Source of the DNA: Bradyrhizobium sp. in8p8
GTDB taxonomy: Bacteria; Pseudomonadota; Alphaproteobacteria; Rhizobiales; Xanthobacteraceae
Direction of reading: 5' to 3'
Assembly: GCF_000426845.1 (NCBI RefSeq)
Contig: NZ_AUGD01000001.1
Coordinates: 124,001 to 188,000 of the forward strand
DNA: 64,000 bases
Shown here: positions 17,303 to 28,471 of the stretch, in pieces
Layout of the letters: every line of letters begins with the position of its first letter
How positions within the stretch are numbered: position 1 is the stretch's first letter
The notes under the pieces: model-generated
Seen by the model: the letters and a program-made list of their open reading frames with translations, nothing else
What the model was told of the DNA's origin: nothing
Databases searched by the model: none
Translations under genes and position numbers: made by a program

Positions 17303-18541
17303 CTATCCGAGGAGGTCGATCAGGAGCAAGGCGGCGCTTGTGAGCAGTCCTGCAATGGGCACCCAGATGGGCACGACGAACACGCCGGCAGGAGGTTCGG
17401 ATTCTCTCGTCTTGATGCGAAGAAGCGCCAGGTTGACCAGGACGAAGGCCCCGAGCGTCAGGCGTGAGGTCCATTCGGCCAATCCGGTCAAGGGAATGCC
17501 AAGGGCGAGGATCAGGATGGCGCCCACGCCGAAGAGGGTTGCAACCACCGGCGCGCCGCTTCTCGCGTTCACCCTCGCGAGAAAGGCCGGAAGGCTGCCT
17601 TGGTCCGCAAGCCCGTACAGCACACGTCCGATCATCAGCATGTGAACGATGATTCCGTTGACCGTCGCAACGATCGCGATGACGCTCAACACCGAGAGGG
17701 GAAGACCGGTCAACCGCTGAAAGACCAGTGCAAGCGGAGCCGAGGAGTGCGCGAGCTCGGCCGGGGGCACCGCGACCACCGCAACCCAGACGACAGTCAT
17801 GTAGAGGAACGCCGTCACGCCGAGGGTGATGAAGAGCGCCCATGGCAGGGTACGGGACGGATTCTTCATTTCCTCGGAGATGTTCACGAGGTGCTCGAAC
17901 CCGATGAATGCGAACACGGCGAGCAGCGACGTCTGTGCGATCCCGGTCCACGCCGCCTTGTCGCTCAGGGGAGCCAACAGTTCGGGGAGCCGGGAGACCA
18001 GGGCGTCGCCCTGAAACAGCCCGGCCCCGACAATGAGGACCAATCCCCCGATCTCCACGACCGTCATCAAGCCGGCGAAGCCGATGGACTGAACCGCGGA
18101 CAGGCAGGCGACCGCTCCCATCGCAAGCACGACGCCGGCGATGATCCAGGTGGCGGGCAGCGGCAGGAACACGCCGATGTAGCCGGCGCTCCCCACGGTG
18201 ATGGTCGCGCCGGAAATCGTCGCTGCGGCCACCACGAGCAGCCCTGTGGCACCGCTGAGCCATTTTCGATGAAACGCGGCCTGGACGTAGGCGGCCTCGC
18301 TCGCCGCAACCGGCCATCGCGTGCCCAGTTCGGCAAAGCTCCCGGCCGTCACGCCCATCACGACCGCGGCAGCGAGGAACGCCAGGGGCGCATGCATCCC
18401 GCTTCGCGCAGCGGCCGCTCCCACCAGGACGTAGATTCCGGCGCCGATCGTCACGCCGAGCCCGTACAGCACGGCGTGCGTCAGCGTGAGCGACCTGATC
18501 AGCCTGGTGGACCCGAGCGACGCGGCCTCCTGCATGACCAA
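17303..18541 (-). CDS. APC family amino acid/polyamine permease
   Basis: This is an inner-membrane secondary transporter of 412 residues with about 12 transmembrane helices. Helix 1 carries the APC signature GVTIGAGIYVLVGAAA, the unwound substrate-binding GAGIY motif. The segment GFEHLVNISEEMKNPSRTLP is the conserved intracellular loop of APC permeases. Substrate cannot be assigned; amino acid or amine uptake is the family norm. It begins three bases after the stop of the universal stress protein gene, so the two form an operon. A FixK2-type box upstream of the first gene suggests microaerobic or symbiotic expression. Confidence 0.92.
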   Translation of the reverse strand: MVMQEAASLGSTRLIRSLTLTHAVLYGLGVTIGAGIYVLVGAAAARSGMHAPLAFLAAAVVMGVTAGSFAELGTRWPVAASEAAYVQAAFHRKWLSGATGLLVVAAATISGATITVGSAGYIGVFLPLPATWIIAGVVLAMGAVACLSAVQSIGFAGLMTVVEIGGLVLIVGAGLFQGDALVSRLPELLAPLSDKAAWTGIAQTSLLAVFAFIGFEHLVNISEEMKNPSRTLPWALFITLGVTAFLYMTVVWVAVVAVPPAELAHSSAPLALVFQRLTGLPLSVLSVIAIVATVNGIIVHMLMIGRVLYGLADQGSLPAFLARVNARSGAPVVATLFGVGAILILALGIPLTGLAEWTSRLTLGAFVLVNLALLRIKTRESEPPAGVFVVPIWVPIAGLLTSAALLLIDLLG

Positions 18542-18544
18542 GCG

Positions 18545-19384
18545 TCAATGCGAGAACAGAATCGGGACCGGCGGCTTGGACAGCAGCCCCCTGGTCGCGC
18601 CGCCAAGCACGAATTCCCGCCACCTCGGCGTTCCGTACGCGCCCATCACGAGGACGTCGATGCCATGGGAGAACACGTAAGATGTCAGGACCTCGTCGAT
18701 CGCCTTGCCCGCGGCGTCGATCTCGTCGCACACGACCTCGATGCCGTGACGAGCGAGGTTCTTCGCCAGCTCTTCGCCGGAATGCTTGGAATCCAGGGCC
18801 TTTTCGTTCGTGACCGTCACGACCCGCACGCTTCCTGCGCTTTCGAGCAAAGGAAGCGCATCGGAAACCGCTCGCGCAGCGGTGCGGCTGAAGTCCCAGG
18901 CCACGCAAACAGCATCGAGCTGGAATGGACGCGATCGGGGAGCGGCGGGCAGGATCAGCGTCGGCCTGCCGGATTCGAAGATCACCTCTTCTGCGTACCA
19001 TCGATCATGGGAGTCCGGCACCGCCATGATCGTGAGATCGCGAAGCCTTGCATAGTCTGCCAGCAGCGCGGCCTCGGTGGCGGTTGCACATTGCTCGAAG
19101 ATGGTCTCGTGCCGGACGCCGGATTTCGCGGCCGAGGCTTCGAACGCCGCAAGCAGCGCCTTCGCATTCTCGCGGCTCTTGGCGGCCTCGCGCGCAACGA
19201 GTGCGGGTATGTCCAGGATGGCATCCCCGAGCAAGCTTGCGCGCACTTCCGCATGGACTTCGCACGAAATGGCCGCGATGTGCGCGTCCAGGACGGCGGC
19301 GACCGAAACGGCATCGTCGATCACCGAAACCGGCGTCGGTTCCGGATAGCTCGCCAGGGTCAACAGAATATCCTTGAAAGCCAT
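18545..19384 (-). CDS. Universal stress protein with tandem Usp domains
   Basis: This cytosolic protein of 279 residues has two Usp-like halves (about residues 1-140 and 150-279). The second half ends with VLVMGAYGTPRWREFVLGGATRGLLSKPPVPILFSH, the ATP-binding G-x2-G-x9-G pattern of UspA-type domains. The first domain is more degenerate. The ATG at 19384 is chosen because a perfect AGGAGG lies six bases before it; the longer frame begins at a TTG. It is the first gene of an operon with the APC permease. A 14-bp FixK2-like site at 19435-19448 sits at the right distance for activation under low oxygen. Confidence 0.93.
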   Translation of the reverse strand: MAFKDILLTLASYPEPTPVSVIDDAVSVAAVLDAHIAAISCEVHAEVRASLLGDAILDIPALVAREAAKSRENAKALLAAFEASAAKSGVRHETIFEQCATATEAALLADYARLRDLTIMAVPDSHDRWYAEEVIFESGRPTLILPAAPRSRPFQLDAVCVAWDFSRTAARAVSDALPLLESAGSVRVVTVTNEKALDSKHSGEELAKNLARHGIEVVCDEIDAAGKAIDEVLTSYVFSHGIDVLVMGAYGTPRWREFVLGGATRGLLSKPPVPILFSH

Positions 19385-19434
19385 GTATCCCTCCTTTGAC
19401 AAGTCGAAGCCTAACGCCGTGGAGGTGCTCTTTC

Positions 19435-19448
19435 TTGATCGACCGCAA
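19435..19448 (-). promoter_or_regulatory. Putative FixK2 (CRP/FNR-type) box
   Basis: TTGATCGACCGCAA matches the B. japonicum FixK2 consensus TTG(A/C)-N6-(T/G)CAA exactly. It is centred 57-58 bases upstream of the universal stress protein ATG. A class II promoter using this box would start transcription near 19400. Chance matches of this short motif are expected a few times per window, so position is the main support. Confidence 0.55.
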
Positions 19449-19588
19449 CCGATTCAGCCGCAATGGCTGTGGCAAAACGGCCTAGGCCCGAACGGCGACG
19501 GCCGGAACAGAAGCGCTCTGCTTCGGCGGTGCTCGCATTGCCGGAAGCAGCCATCCCGATGCCGGCGCAAACGCGCGCTCGCATAACA

Positions 19589-19616
19589 AAAAACGCGGCG
19601 TTCCCGCCGCGTTTTT
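19589..19616. terminator. Bidirectional intrinsic terminator after ftsH
   Basis: AAAAACGCGGCG and its perfect complement CGCCGCGTTTTT form a 12-bp stem with a TTCC loop. A- and T-runs at the two ends allow termination on both strands. It lies 24 bases beyond the ftsH stop codon. Confidence 0.9.
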
Positions 19617-19639
19617 CAATTCGGTGTGCCGCTGATCGG

Positions 19640-21562
<1,923 letters not shown>

Positions 21563-21838
21563 CGATCTTCCTTCGTGGTCGCGCGGATCGCGGCCGTGAT
21601 CCTTGGGCAGTTGATTTGGTCAATGCGAGGAAATCCCAAGGAATCCTCATCGTTAGACGGATACAATTTAGGTGCCGTCCCGGTCGCTGCCAAGAGAACG
21701 AGATGGGACTATTTATCCCATCCTAGAGCGATTCCCGCGGAAATAATGGCGCCCTATGGCGGGTTTTTCCGGCCTGGTTAAGGTGGCCTGACGGCGTGGA
21801 TGCGAAACCGCCGGTGCCATGATCCGCCGCATTCGCGC

Positions 21839-22894
21839 TCATCGCCCGGTGCGCCGCCGGGCCGGCGCCGGCGCGATGTGGATACGCCCGCCGGCAAGGC
21901 TGATCAAGGCTCCTGCAAGGGTCTGCTTCAGGGCCGGCCGGCCGGCGCGGGCGCGCAGACTTGCGGCCATGGCCTCGTCCAGTGCGGACACCAGGGTTTC
22001 GACCTTGCCGAGTTCCGCCGGTCCCTCATGTCCGAGCGCGTCGATGGCCCGCAGCAGAAGCCGCAGCCGGACCTCCTCCGGGAGGGCGGCAAAGGCCGAA
22101 GCCTCGAAGCTCCGGACGCCCGCCTGCGGCGCATCGCCGCGATCCCGCAAACGGAGAAAGCGCTCGGCGCCGTCGGCCAGCACCTCGACTGCCGCATTGG
22201 CGCGCGCCAGCCTTGCCGCGAGCCGCGCCAGATTTCTGCTGTCGCCGCCCTCGGCGGCGAGAAGCGGCAGCAGCGCGCGCAGCCGCGGCCGGGTGAAGGC
22301 GGTGTCCCGGTTGGTGGGGTCGTCGACGAAGCCGACCTTCGCCCGCCTCAAGGTTGCGATCAGCTGCGATTTCGGAACATCGAGCAGCGGGCGCGCCAGG
22401 ACGATGCCGTCGCGCTCGCTGAGGGGCGCCATGGCCGACAACCCGGCAAGGCCGCTGCCGCGCAGGAGGCGCATCAACAGGGTCTCCGCCTGGTCGTCGC
22501 GGGTGTGGGCCGTCAGCACATGGCTCGCACCCGCGGCACGCGCGGCCTCAGCGAGCAGGCGGTAGCGGGCCTCGCGCGCTGCCGCAGGCAGCCCGGTCTT
22601 CGGTTTCGCACCGCGCCAGCGCGCGGTCCGGTGCGGCAATCCGAGCTCGGCGGCGAGCCGCTTGACCTCGCGCGCCTCGCGGGCCGCTTCCGGGCGCAGG
22701 CCGTGATCGACCGTGACGACGGTGAGTTGTGGACCCCGCGCAAGGCTGCGCTGCCAGCGCGCAGCAAGCCACATCAGCGCGACGGAGTCGGGGCCGCCGG
22801 AGACGGCGAGCACCAGCGCCGGCGCAGCTTTCAGGCCGGCGAAAAGCCGCCTCGCCTCGCGCGCTGAGATCGGTGAATTGTCGTCGTCTGACAT
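21839..22894 (-). CDS. tilS: tRNA(Ile)-lysidine synthase
   Basis: TilS modifies C34 of the CAU anticodon in a minor tRNA-Ile to lysidine, changing its codon reading from AUG to AUA. The 351-residue protein carries the PP-loop SGGPDS at 32-37 and the downstream family segments VDHGLRPEA and ARYRLL. HTRDDQAETLLMRLLRGSG is the conserved second motif. The protein is shorter than E. coli TilS, so a full C-terminal domain seems to be absent. This resembles compact alphaproteobacterial forms. It lies between cpoB and ftsH on the same strand, a conserved neighbourhood. Confidence 0.95.
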   Translation of the reverse strand: MSDDDNSPISAREARRLFAGLKAAPALVLAVSGGPDSVALMWLAARWQRSLARGPQLTVVTVDHGLRPEAAREAREVKRLAAELGLPHRTARWRGAKPKTGLPAAAREARYRLLAEAARAAGASHVLTAHTRDDQAETLLMRLLRGSGLAGLSAMAPLSERDGIVLARPLLDVPKSQLIATLRRAKVGFVDDPTNRDTAFTRPRLRALLPLLAAEGGDSRNLARLAARLARANAAVEVLADGAERFLRLRDRGDAPQAGVRSFEASAFAALPEEVRLRLLLRAIDALGHEGPAELGKVETLVSALDEAMAASLRARAGRPALKQTLAGALISLAGGRIHIAPAPARRRTGR

Positions 22895-22979
22895 GACGCG
22901 GCCCTGACACTCGCCGACGGACGGTTGCGTGTTTAGCGCAGCGCACTCCGACTTGTCATGCTTGTCATGCCCCTGGAGG

Positions 22980-24056
22980 TCAGCACTTCACCCGCTTCTG
23001 CTCGCGATCGACCGCGGCTTTGACGCCGGCGGAGGCGCGCGGATATTTGCGGCCGACTTCGCCGAAGGCGGCGCAGGCGGCCTCCTTCTCCTTCAGCGCG
23101 GCAAGCGACTGGCCGAGCCGCAGCAGCGCATCCGGCGCCTTGGCCGATTTCTCGTATTTGGTGGTGACGGCGAGGAAGGCTTCCGCGGAATCGCGATATT
23201 GCTGGCGCTGGAAATAGCTCTCGCCCAGCCAATATTGCGCGTCTCCGATAAGCGGGTCGCTCGGAAATCTCTGCGTGAAGTTCTTCATGGTCTGCTCGGC
23301 CAGGGCATAGTCCTTGCGCTGCATGTAGCCGATGCCGAGGTCGAACTCGTCGCGCGGCGTTGCCGACGGCGGCAAGGTGGTCAAGCCGGCGCCGCCGGCC
23401 GGCGCCGGATAGCCGGATTGCGCCGGCGGGTAGCCGGGCTGCGCTGCTGACGGCACACCTTGCTGGTAGCGGGGGCTGGTGTTGGCGAGATCGAGCGGCT
23501 CGCCGGCATTGCGGCCGCCGGGCGTCCCGCTCGGAGCTCCTGCCGGCATCGGCTGCTGCCCGCCGCCGAGCGCGCGGGGCGCACCGGGCGCATTTGGATT
23601 CTGGTTCGGGTCGAACGCATCGCCACGGCGGCGCGTGCCGGGAGCGCCGGGCGCCGGCTGCTCCTGAATGATCGGGGCGGGAGATGCGATCTGCGGCTGC
23701 TCGTAGTTCGGCTGCACCGGCGGCTGCCGATGGCCCGGCGCGGCTTGCCCCGGTGCAATCTGGCCCGGCGCGATCTGCGCGGGCGGCATCGCCGCGACGT
23801 TGGGCGCCTGTCCGGGGGCGGCCTGCGCGCCGCCTTCGAGCGCCCGCAGCCGCTCCTCGAGTTGCCGGTTGCGGTATTGCAGCTCCTCGTTCTGGCCGGT
23901 GAGCTGGCGCAGCCGATTCTCCAGCCGCTCGATCCGCAACTCGGCGTCGCCATCGTCCGACTGCGCAAAGATCGACTGCGCAAACGCGGGCGAGCACAAG
24001 GAGAGCAGCGCGACGGTCGCCACGGTACCGCCAAAGACCTTAAATCTGGATGACAT
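22980..24056 (-). CDS. cpoB: Tol-Pal system protein CpoB/YbgF
   Basis: This periplasmic protein coordinates Tol-Pal constriction with peptidoglycan synthesis. From the ATG at 24056 the product is 358 residues. It has a signal peptide ending AFAQ, a coiled-coil segment (AELRIERLENRLRQLTGQ and following heptads, about 35-75) that mediates trimerisation, and a long Pro/Gly/Ala-rich linker. C-terminal TPR repeats (about 235-358, FDLGIGYMQRKDYALAEQTM onward) end in a short Lys-Cys tail. It follows pal with a 207-base gap that holds a terminator hairpin, so some transcripts probably stop after pal. Confidence 0.93.
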   Translation of the reverse strand: MSSRFKVFGGTVATVALLSLCSPAFAQSIFAQSDDGDAELRIERLENRLRQLTGQNEELQYRNRQLEERLRALEGGAQAAPGQAPNVAAMPPAQIAPGQIAPGQAAPGHRQPPVQPNYEQPQIASPAPIIQEQPAPGAPGTRRRGDAFDPNQNPNAPGAPRALGGGQQPMPAGAPSGTPGGRNAGEPLDLANTSPRYQQGVPSAAQPGYPPAQSGYPAPAGGAGLTTLPPSATPRDEFDLGIGYMQRKDYALAEQTMKNFTQRFPSDPLIGDAQYWLGESYFQRQQYRDSAEAFLAVTTKYEKSAKAPDALLRLGQSLAALKEKEAACAAFGEVGRKYPRASAGVKAAVDREQKRVKC

Positions 24057-24177
24057 CTTGCCCTGACGACAAAAGCGGAATGGCCTGCGACGGAACGTTC
24101 GACGCGCCACACATCGAAGTGCAGTACGCCAAAAATGTGACTGGTACAAAGGGGTTTCTGTCACAGAATGCTGAAAC

Positions 24178-24203
24178 GAAACCGGCGCCCGAGAGGGCGC
24201 CGG
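24178..24203 (-). terminator. Intrinsic terminator after pal
   Basis: CCGGCGCCC and GGGCGCCGG form a perfect 9-bp stem (24182-24203) with a GAGA tetraloop on the plus strand. Read on the minus strand, it is followed by TTTCGTTT. It lies about 60 bases downstream of the pal stop and would partly separate pal from cpoB. Confidence 0.75.
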
Positions 24204-24263
24204 CATCATCCAATTCGAAAGCTGAACGGCGCCTGACTGAACTGCCAGAGACCTGACCGAATA

Positions 24264-24752
24264 TCAGGAGCTCGCGTTCAAGACGGTGACGGCGCGACGG
24301 TTCTGCGACCAGCAGGAGATATCGTTACAGACGGCAACCGGCCGCTCCTTGCCATAGGAGATCGTGCGCATGCGGTTCGGATCGATGCCGCGCGAGGCGA
24401 GGAACGAGCGCACCGACTGGGCTCTCCGGGCGCCGAGCGCGATGTTGTATTCGCGGGTGCCGCGCTCGTCGGCATGACCTTCAATGGTGAAGCTGTAGCG
24501 CGGATAACTCTGGAGCCACTGTGCCTGCTTCTCCAGGGTCACGATCGCCTGCGGGGTCAGATCGGTCTGGTCGCTTTCGAAGAAGACGCGGTCACCCACG
24601 TTGACGACGAAATCCTGCTGGCTGCCCGGCGTCGCCGCATTGGCCATCGCATCCGTCGCGGCATTCTTGTTGGCGCAGGCGCCCATCGACAGCGCGACGG
24701 CGAGCACCGCGGCCAACTTCAATCCCTGGAGGATACGCATAGGATGTTTCAT
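24264..24752 (-). CDS. pal: Peptidoglycan-associated lipoprotein Pal
   Basis: Pal is an outer-membrane lipoprotein that binds peptidoglycan and TolB, stabilising the envelope during division. The 162-residue protein has a lipobox LSMGAC with lipidated Cys26 and an OmpA-like domain. The diaminopimelate-binding pattern is in IEGHADERGTREYNIALG, followed by ARRAQSVRSFLASRGI. The ATG at 24752 has GGAGG about 6-10 bases upstream. An internal ATG at 24740 would also keep the signal peptide. Unlike the classical order, pal is separated here from tolB by two signalling genes. Confidence 0.97.
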   Translation of the reverse strand: MKHPMRILQGLKLAAVLAVALSMGACANKNAATDAMANAATPGSQQDFVVNVGDRVFFESDQTDLTPQAIVTLEKQAQWLQSYPRYSFTIEGHADERGTREYNIALGARRAQSVRSFLASRGIDPNRMRTISYGKERPVAVCNDISCWSQNRRAVTVLNASS

Positions 24753-25009
24753 TCCGGAGCCTCCACGCTCACGTTAGTCCACTGCTGTCCGGTCTACAGG
24801 GGGTTGGTTAAGCGAACGTTCCGTCAACCTTGACGGAACCTTGCCGCAGCCAGTCAAATGCCCCCAACCAGCGAAAAGCAACCGTGATGGTTAATGATTT
24901 GTAAATGTGGCGCCAAGGTGAAGGCAAGCGGGTTGATGACGAAAACCCCCGTTCCGCCAGGATAGCCTGGCGGCCAGGGCGGCTGAAGTCCCGCTCACAG
25001 ACCGAGGAT

Positions 25010-25741
25010 TCAGGCCTGCGCGGCTGCGCCGGCAAGGCGAATCGGTCGCGCAGGGGCGATCCGCTGCGTGCTGCGTTCAAACAGCATCCGCCGCTCAAAC
25101 GCACTCGATCGCATGATGGGGAAACGCGTCAGGATCCTGTCCCGGACCTTAGGGTAATCCGAGGCCATCAGGACCGCCTTCTTCGTCGGCCAGCCTGGAA
25201 AGGAACGCGGTTCGGTGAGCGTCTCGGACAGGAACACGCGGCGGTAGAACGCCTGATGATCGGTTCGCACCATCGAGAGCCCGACATCGGCGTTGAAGTG
25301 TTCGCAGGCCACGAAGGGAAGCCGCACCGTCAGATAAGGCAGTTCGGGGAAACGCTGCTGCATTTCCGGATCAGCAACGAATCGACATGGGTCGATAAAG
25401 ACCTCGCCTCGGTCCAGGCGGGGATGCAGCACGTCGCCGAACACCTCGGTCGTGTAGGACATCCGCCATTCGGATGTCAGAACGTGGATGCGGACGGAAC
25501 TGCAGAGTTCGTTGTCGACGTAGACTCCGAAATTCCAGACGTTGGGCGCGTCGTCGAAACGGTCGGTCACCCGCTGCGATTCCGACGGCGGAATCAGCCC
25601 GGCCTGCAAATAGGCCCGGTAACGCATCAGATGGAGGCGATCCTTGTCTTCCGGCGTTTCGATGAGCCGATAATCGAGACGCTCAAACAGCGCGGCTCCG
25701 CGTGGAAGAAGCGCCGTCTGCGGTTCGGCCCCGGACTTCAT
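25010..25741 (-). CDS. GNAT-fold N-acyl amino acid synthase (FeeM-like) / autoinducer synthase relative
   Basis: This 243-residue soluble protein resembles the FeeM/LuxI branch of the GNAT fold. That branch moves acyl chains from acyl-ACP to an amino-group acceptor, making N-acyl amino acids or homoserine lactones. Visible features are RLHLMRYRAYLQAGLIP, an acidic DRFDD like the LuxI Asp cluster, and the beta-strand segment NVWNFGVYVDNELCSSVRIHVL. YLTVRLPFVACEHFNADVGLSMVRTDHQAFYRRVF follows in two blocks. It is not a canonical LuxI and no LuxR gene is nearby. It sits 144 bases downstream of a GGDEF-EAL gene, between tolB and pal. The product is unknown. Confidence 0.75.
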   Translation of the reverse strand: MKSGAEPQTALLPRGAALFERLDYRLIETPEDKDRLHLMRYRAYLQAGLIPPSESQRVTDRFDDAPNVWNFGVYVDNELCSSVRIHVLTSEWRMSYTTEVFGDVLHPRLDRGEVFIDPCRFVADPEMQQRFPELPYLTVRLPFVACEHFNADVGLSMVRTDHQAFYRRVFLSETLTEPRSFPGWPTKKAVLMASDYPKVRDRILTRFPIMRSSAFERRMLFERSTQRIAPARPIRLAGAAAQA

Positions 25742-25885
25742 CTATAACCCCTACGCTGCTAGCAACTTCCGCGAGTGAGCGTAGATTAATGGTTCCTTAA
25801 CGCAATTGCAAAGTGTTAGAATTGTTAGGGTTAACCTTTTGGGCCCGTAAGAACCCGGCAGAGACCTTGAGAAGTCGACGGAGGG

Positions 25886-28216
25886 TCAGGCGATCGATCG
25901 CGCCGAGGCTGCGACGGCCTGATCGTTGCCGCCGCGAACGCCGTAGGAGGCATTGAGTAGCTGACGAATGCGCACGGCCGGGACAGGCCGGCTGAACAGA
26001 TAACCCTGAGCTTCGGTCACCGTCCCGTCGGCATTGATGAGTTCGAGTTGCTCGTTGGTCTCGATTCCTTCCACCACCACCGACATGCCCAGGTCGGCGG
26101 ACAGCCGCGCCACACCTCGGAGCAGTGTGAGCGGACGGTCCGAGTCGATGCCTTCAAGGAAGGAGCGGTCGATCTTCACCTTCTGCATCGGGAAGTTGTG
26201 CAAGTAGCTGAGGCTGGAATAGCCGGTGCCGAAATCGTCGAGCGAGATGCGAACGCCGAGCGCATGCAATTGCGACAGGATGTCGTGGGTGAGCTGGGTG
26301 TTGCGCAGCAGCGAGGACTCTGTGATCTCGATCTCCAGTCGATGCGCCGGCAGGCCCGACACTTCGAGTGCATAGCGGATCTCGCTCAGCACGTCGCGCT
26401 GATGGAATTGCTGCGGCGAGAAGTTGACGGCGACGCTGACGCCCTCCGGCCATTTCATGCATTCCATGCAGGCGCGGCGCAGGATCCAGCGGCCGAGATC
26501 GACGATGAGGCCCATGTCCTCGGCGACCGGTATGATGTCGACGGGCGAGACCGTGCCGCGCACCGGATGATTCCAGCGCAGCAGGGCCTCGCAGGTGGTG
26601 ATCTTGCCGGATTTCAGATTGACCAGCGGCTGATAGAACAGCTCGAATTCCTCGTTGGCGAGCGCCTTGCGCAGGTCGAGCTCGAGAATGCGCCGTGCCT
26701 CGACGGTCGCCGCCATCTCGTCGCGGAAGAAGCAATAGGTGCCGCGGCCGTCGGCCTTGGCCCGGTACAGCGCCATGTCAGCATTCTTGAGCAGGGTGTC
26801 GGCGCTGGTGCCTTCCGGCGAGGTCAGTGCGATGCCGACGCTGGCGCCGATCTCAACCAGGTGATTGTCGATGCGATAGCGCTCGCTCAGGCGCTCGACG
26901 ATGCGGCGGGCGAGCGCTGCGGCGTCCTCGGGGGCATTGAGGTTCTGCTGGAACACGACGAACTCGTCGCCGCCGAACCGGGCGACGAAATCCTCCGGCC
27001 GAAGCATCTCGCGCAGGCGGTTGGCGACGGCGCACAGGAGCTGGTCGCCGCAGGGATGGCCGAGCGTATCGTTGACCTGCTTGAACTGGTCGAGGTCGAT
27101 GAACAGCAGCGCGGAGAGCTGCTCCGCGTCGTGTGAGACGGCCAACAGGTGCTCGATCTCGTCGCGGAAGCTGACGCGGTTCGGCAGCGCCGTGAGATCG
27201 TCGAAGCGGGCCATATGGCTGATCCTGGCCTCTGCCGTGCGCCGCTCCGTAATGTCCTCGAGCAGCACCACCGCACCGCCATCAGCCATCGGTTGGACGG
27301 TCCAAGACAGCGAACGGTTCCTTTGTGGATCGGGGTCGGTGGTAATGATCTCCTTCGCGTGCGCGTTTTCGATGTCGGCAATTATCGCCTGGCCGCTCGC
27401 GGCCGAGATCGATCGCGCTTCGACGCATGCGGCGACGACATCGCGCGCAGTCGTGCCGTTTTGGGCGAGATCGTCTGGCAGGCTCATCATGGCGGCGAAG
27501 CGGTGGTTCATCACCGCGAGCTGACCGTCGATGCGAAACATGCAGAGCCCGTGCGGCATGTTGTTGAGCGCCGTGTCGAACTGGCCGGCGAGTGCGGCCT
27601 CGCGTTCGCGTGCGACAACGGCGCGCAAGAAAATCTTGTGCAGATTGCCGGAGAGGCGCATGACCGAGAAGAGGAACGCGGCGCACACGACGGACATCGC
27701 GACGTAGTAAGGCGTGCGGTGCAGCGCCAGCGCGATCACGGCCGGTCCAAATATCAAAGTGGCTTGCAGACGAAATATCGACTGTCGTCCATAAGCTCTT
27801 CCGGCGCCTCCCGCCACGATTCCCGTTGTGACCGAGAGCGCAATCATGTGAGCGATGGCATCATCGTTGCTCAACAGCGTCGTGGAACACCACAGACCGA
27901 TCACAGCGGCCTGGATGAGCGCTCCGATCTGATAGCGCTTCTGCCAACGCGCGGCCTGTTCCGCGCTCAGAACCGATTTCTGGGCCTGGTACCGGCTCAG
28001 ATCGAAGGCGCGTATGGCGCCCGCAAGAATGAGGAGCGGGACAAAGCCCCAGAGCAGCATCTGTCCGGTCTTGAGCGCCGTCAGGGAGGCCGAGAACGCC
28101 GAGAAGACAATGCCGGTAAGCACCGTGCCGGGAGCCTCGAACAGCGAATCGGTCAGCGCCGCCGAAATCGTCGGCGAGGCCTGCCCCTGCTCTCCGCTCT
28201 GGCTTGCGAACTGCAT
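25886..28216 (-). CDS. Diguanylate cyclase/phosphodiesterase with membrane N-terminus, PAS, GGDEF and EAL domains
   Basis: This enzyme makes and/or degrades cyclic-di-GMP. The 776-residue protein has about five to six N-terminal transmembrane helices (about 30-190) and a PAS-like sensor (about 210-325). The GGDEF domain keeps GGDEF at 415-419 with an inhibitory RxxD site (RPED, 406-409) exactly five residues before it. The EAL domain keeps EAL (543-545), DDFGTGYSS and EGIET. Both active sites look intact, so net activity cannot be predicted. The helical N-terminus could sense a membrane or envelope signal. It lies between tolB and the FeeM-like gene on the same strand. Confidence 0.94.
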   Translation of the reverse strand: MQFASQSGEQGQASPTISAALTDSLFEAPGTVLTGIVFSAFSASLTALKTGQMLLWGFVPLLILAGAIRAFDLSRYQAQKSVLSAEQAARWQKRYQIGALIQAAVIGLWCSTTLLSNDDAIAHMIALSVTTGIVAGGAGRAYGRQSIFRLQATLIFGPAVIALALHRTPYYVAMSVVCAAFLFSVMRLSGNLHKIFLRAVVAREREAALAGQFDTALNNMPHGLCMFRIDGQLAVMNHRFAAMMSLPDDLAQNGTTARDVVAACVEARSISAASGQAIIADIENAHAKEIITTDPDPQRNRSLSWTVQPMADGGAVVLLEDITERRTAEARISHMARFDDLTALPNRVSFRDEIEHLLAVSHDAEQLSALLFIDLDQFKQVNDTLGHPCGDQLLCAVANRLREMLRPEDFVARFGGDEFVVFQQNLNAPEDAAALARRIVERLSERYRIDNHLVEIGASVGIALTSPEGTSADTLLKNADMALYRAKADGRGTYCFFRDEMAATVEARRILELDLRKALANEEFELFYQPLVNLKSGKITTCEALLRWNHPVRGTVSPVDIIPVAEDMGLIVDLGRWILRRACMECMKWPEGVSVAVNFSPQQFHQRDVLSEIRYALEVSGLPAHRLEIEITESSLLRNTQLTHDILSQLHALGVRISLDDFGTGYSSLSYLHNFPMQKVKIDRSFLEGIDSDRPLTLLRGVARLSADLGMSVVVEGIETNEQLELINADGTVTEAQGYLFSRPVPAVRIRQLLNASYGVRGGNDQAVAASARSIA

Positions 28217-28471
28217 TTTGGTTTGTACGCGCGTCCTGTTCAGCGCGTAGTCTTACCGAGCCGAGATGAAGCTTTTCTGAGGGAACATCGTTAAAGTCGA
28301 GTTGTTTTTCGGCAATGGCGAAGCTATTTCCGCTTACAAATCAAGCAACTAGGCAAGCTCTGCCGGGCACAGGGTGAAGGAAGTGTTGCTGTTCGCGCGG
28401 AACGCGAAAAAATCGGCGCGCTTTTTCGAAAACATCGCGCGTCTGAATGCGCGATGTTTCAACTGCGATCG

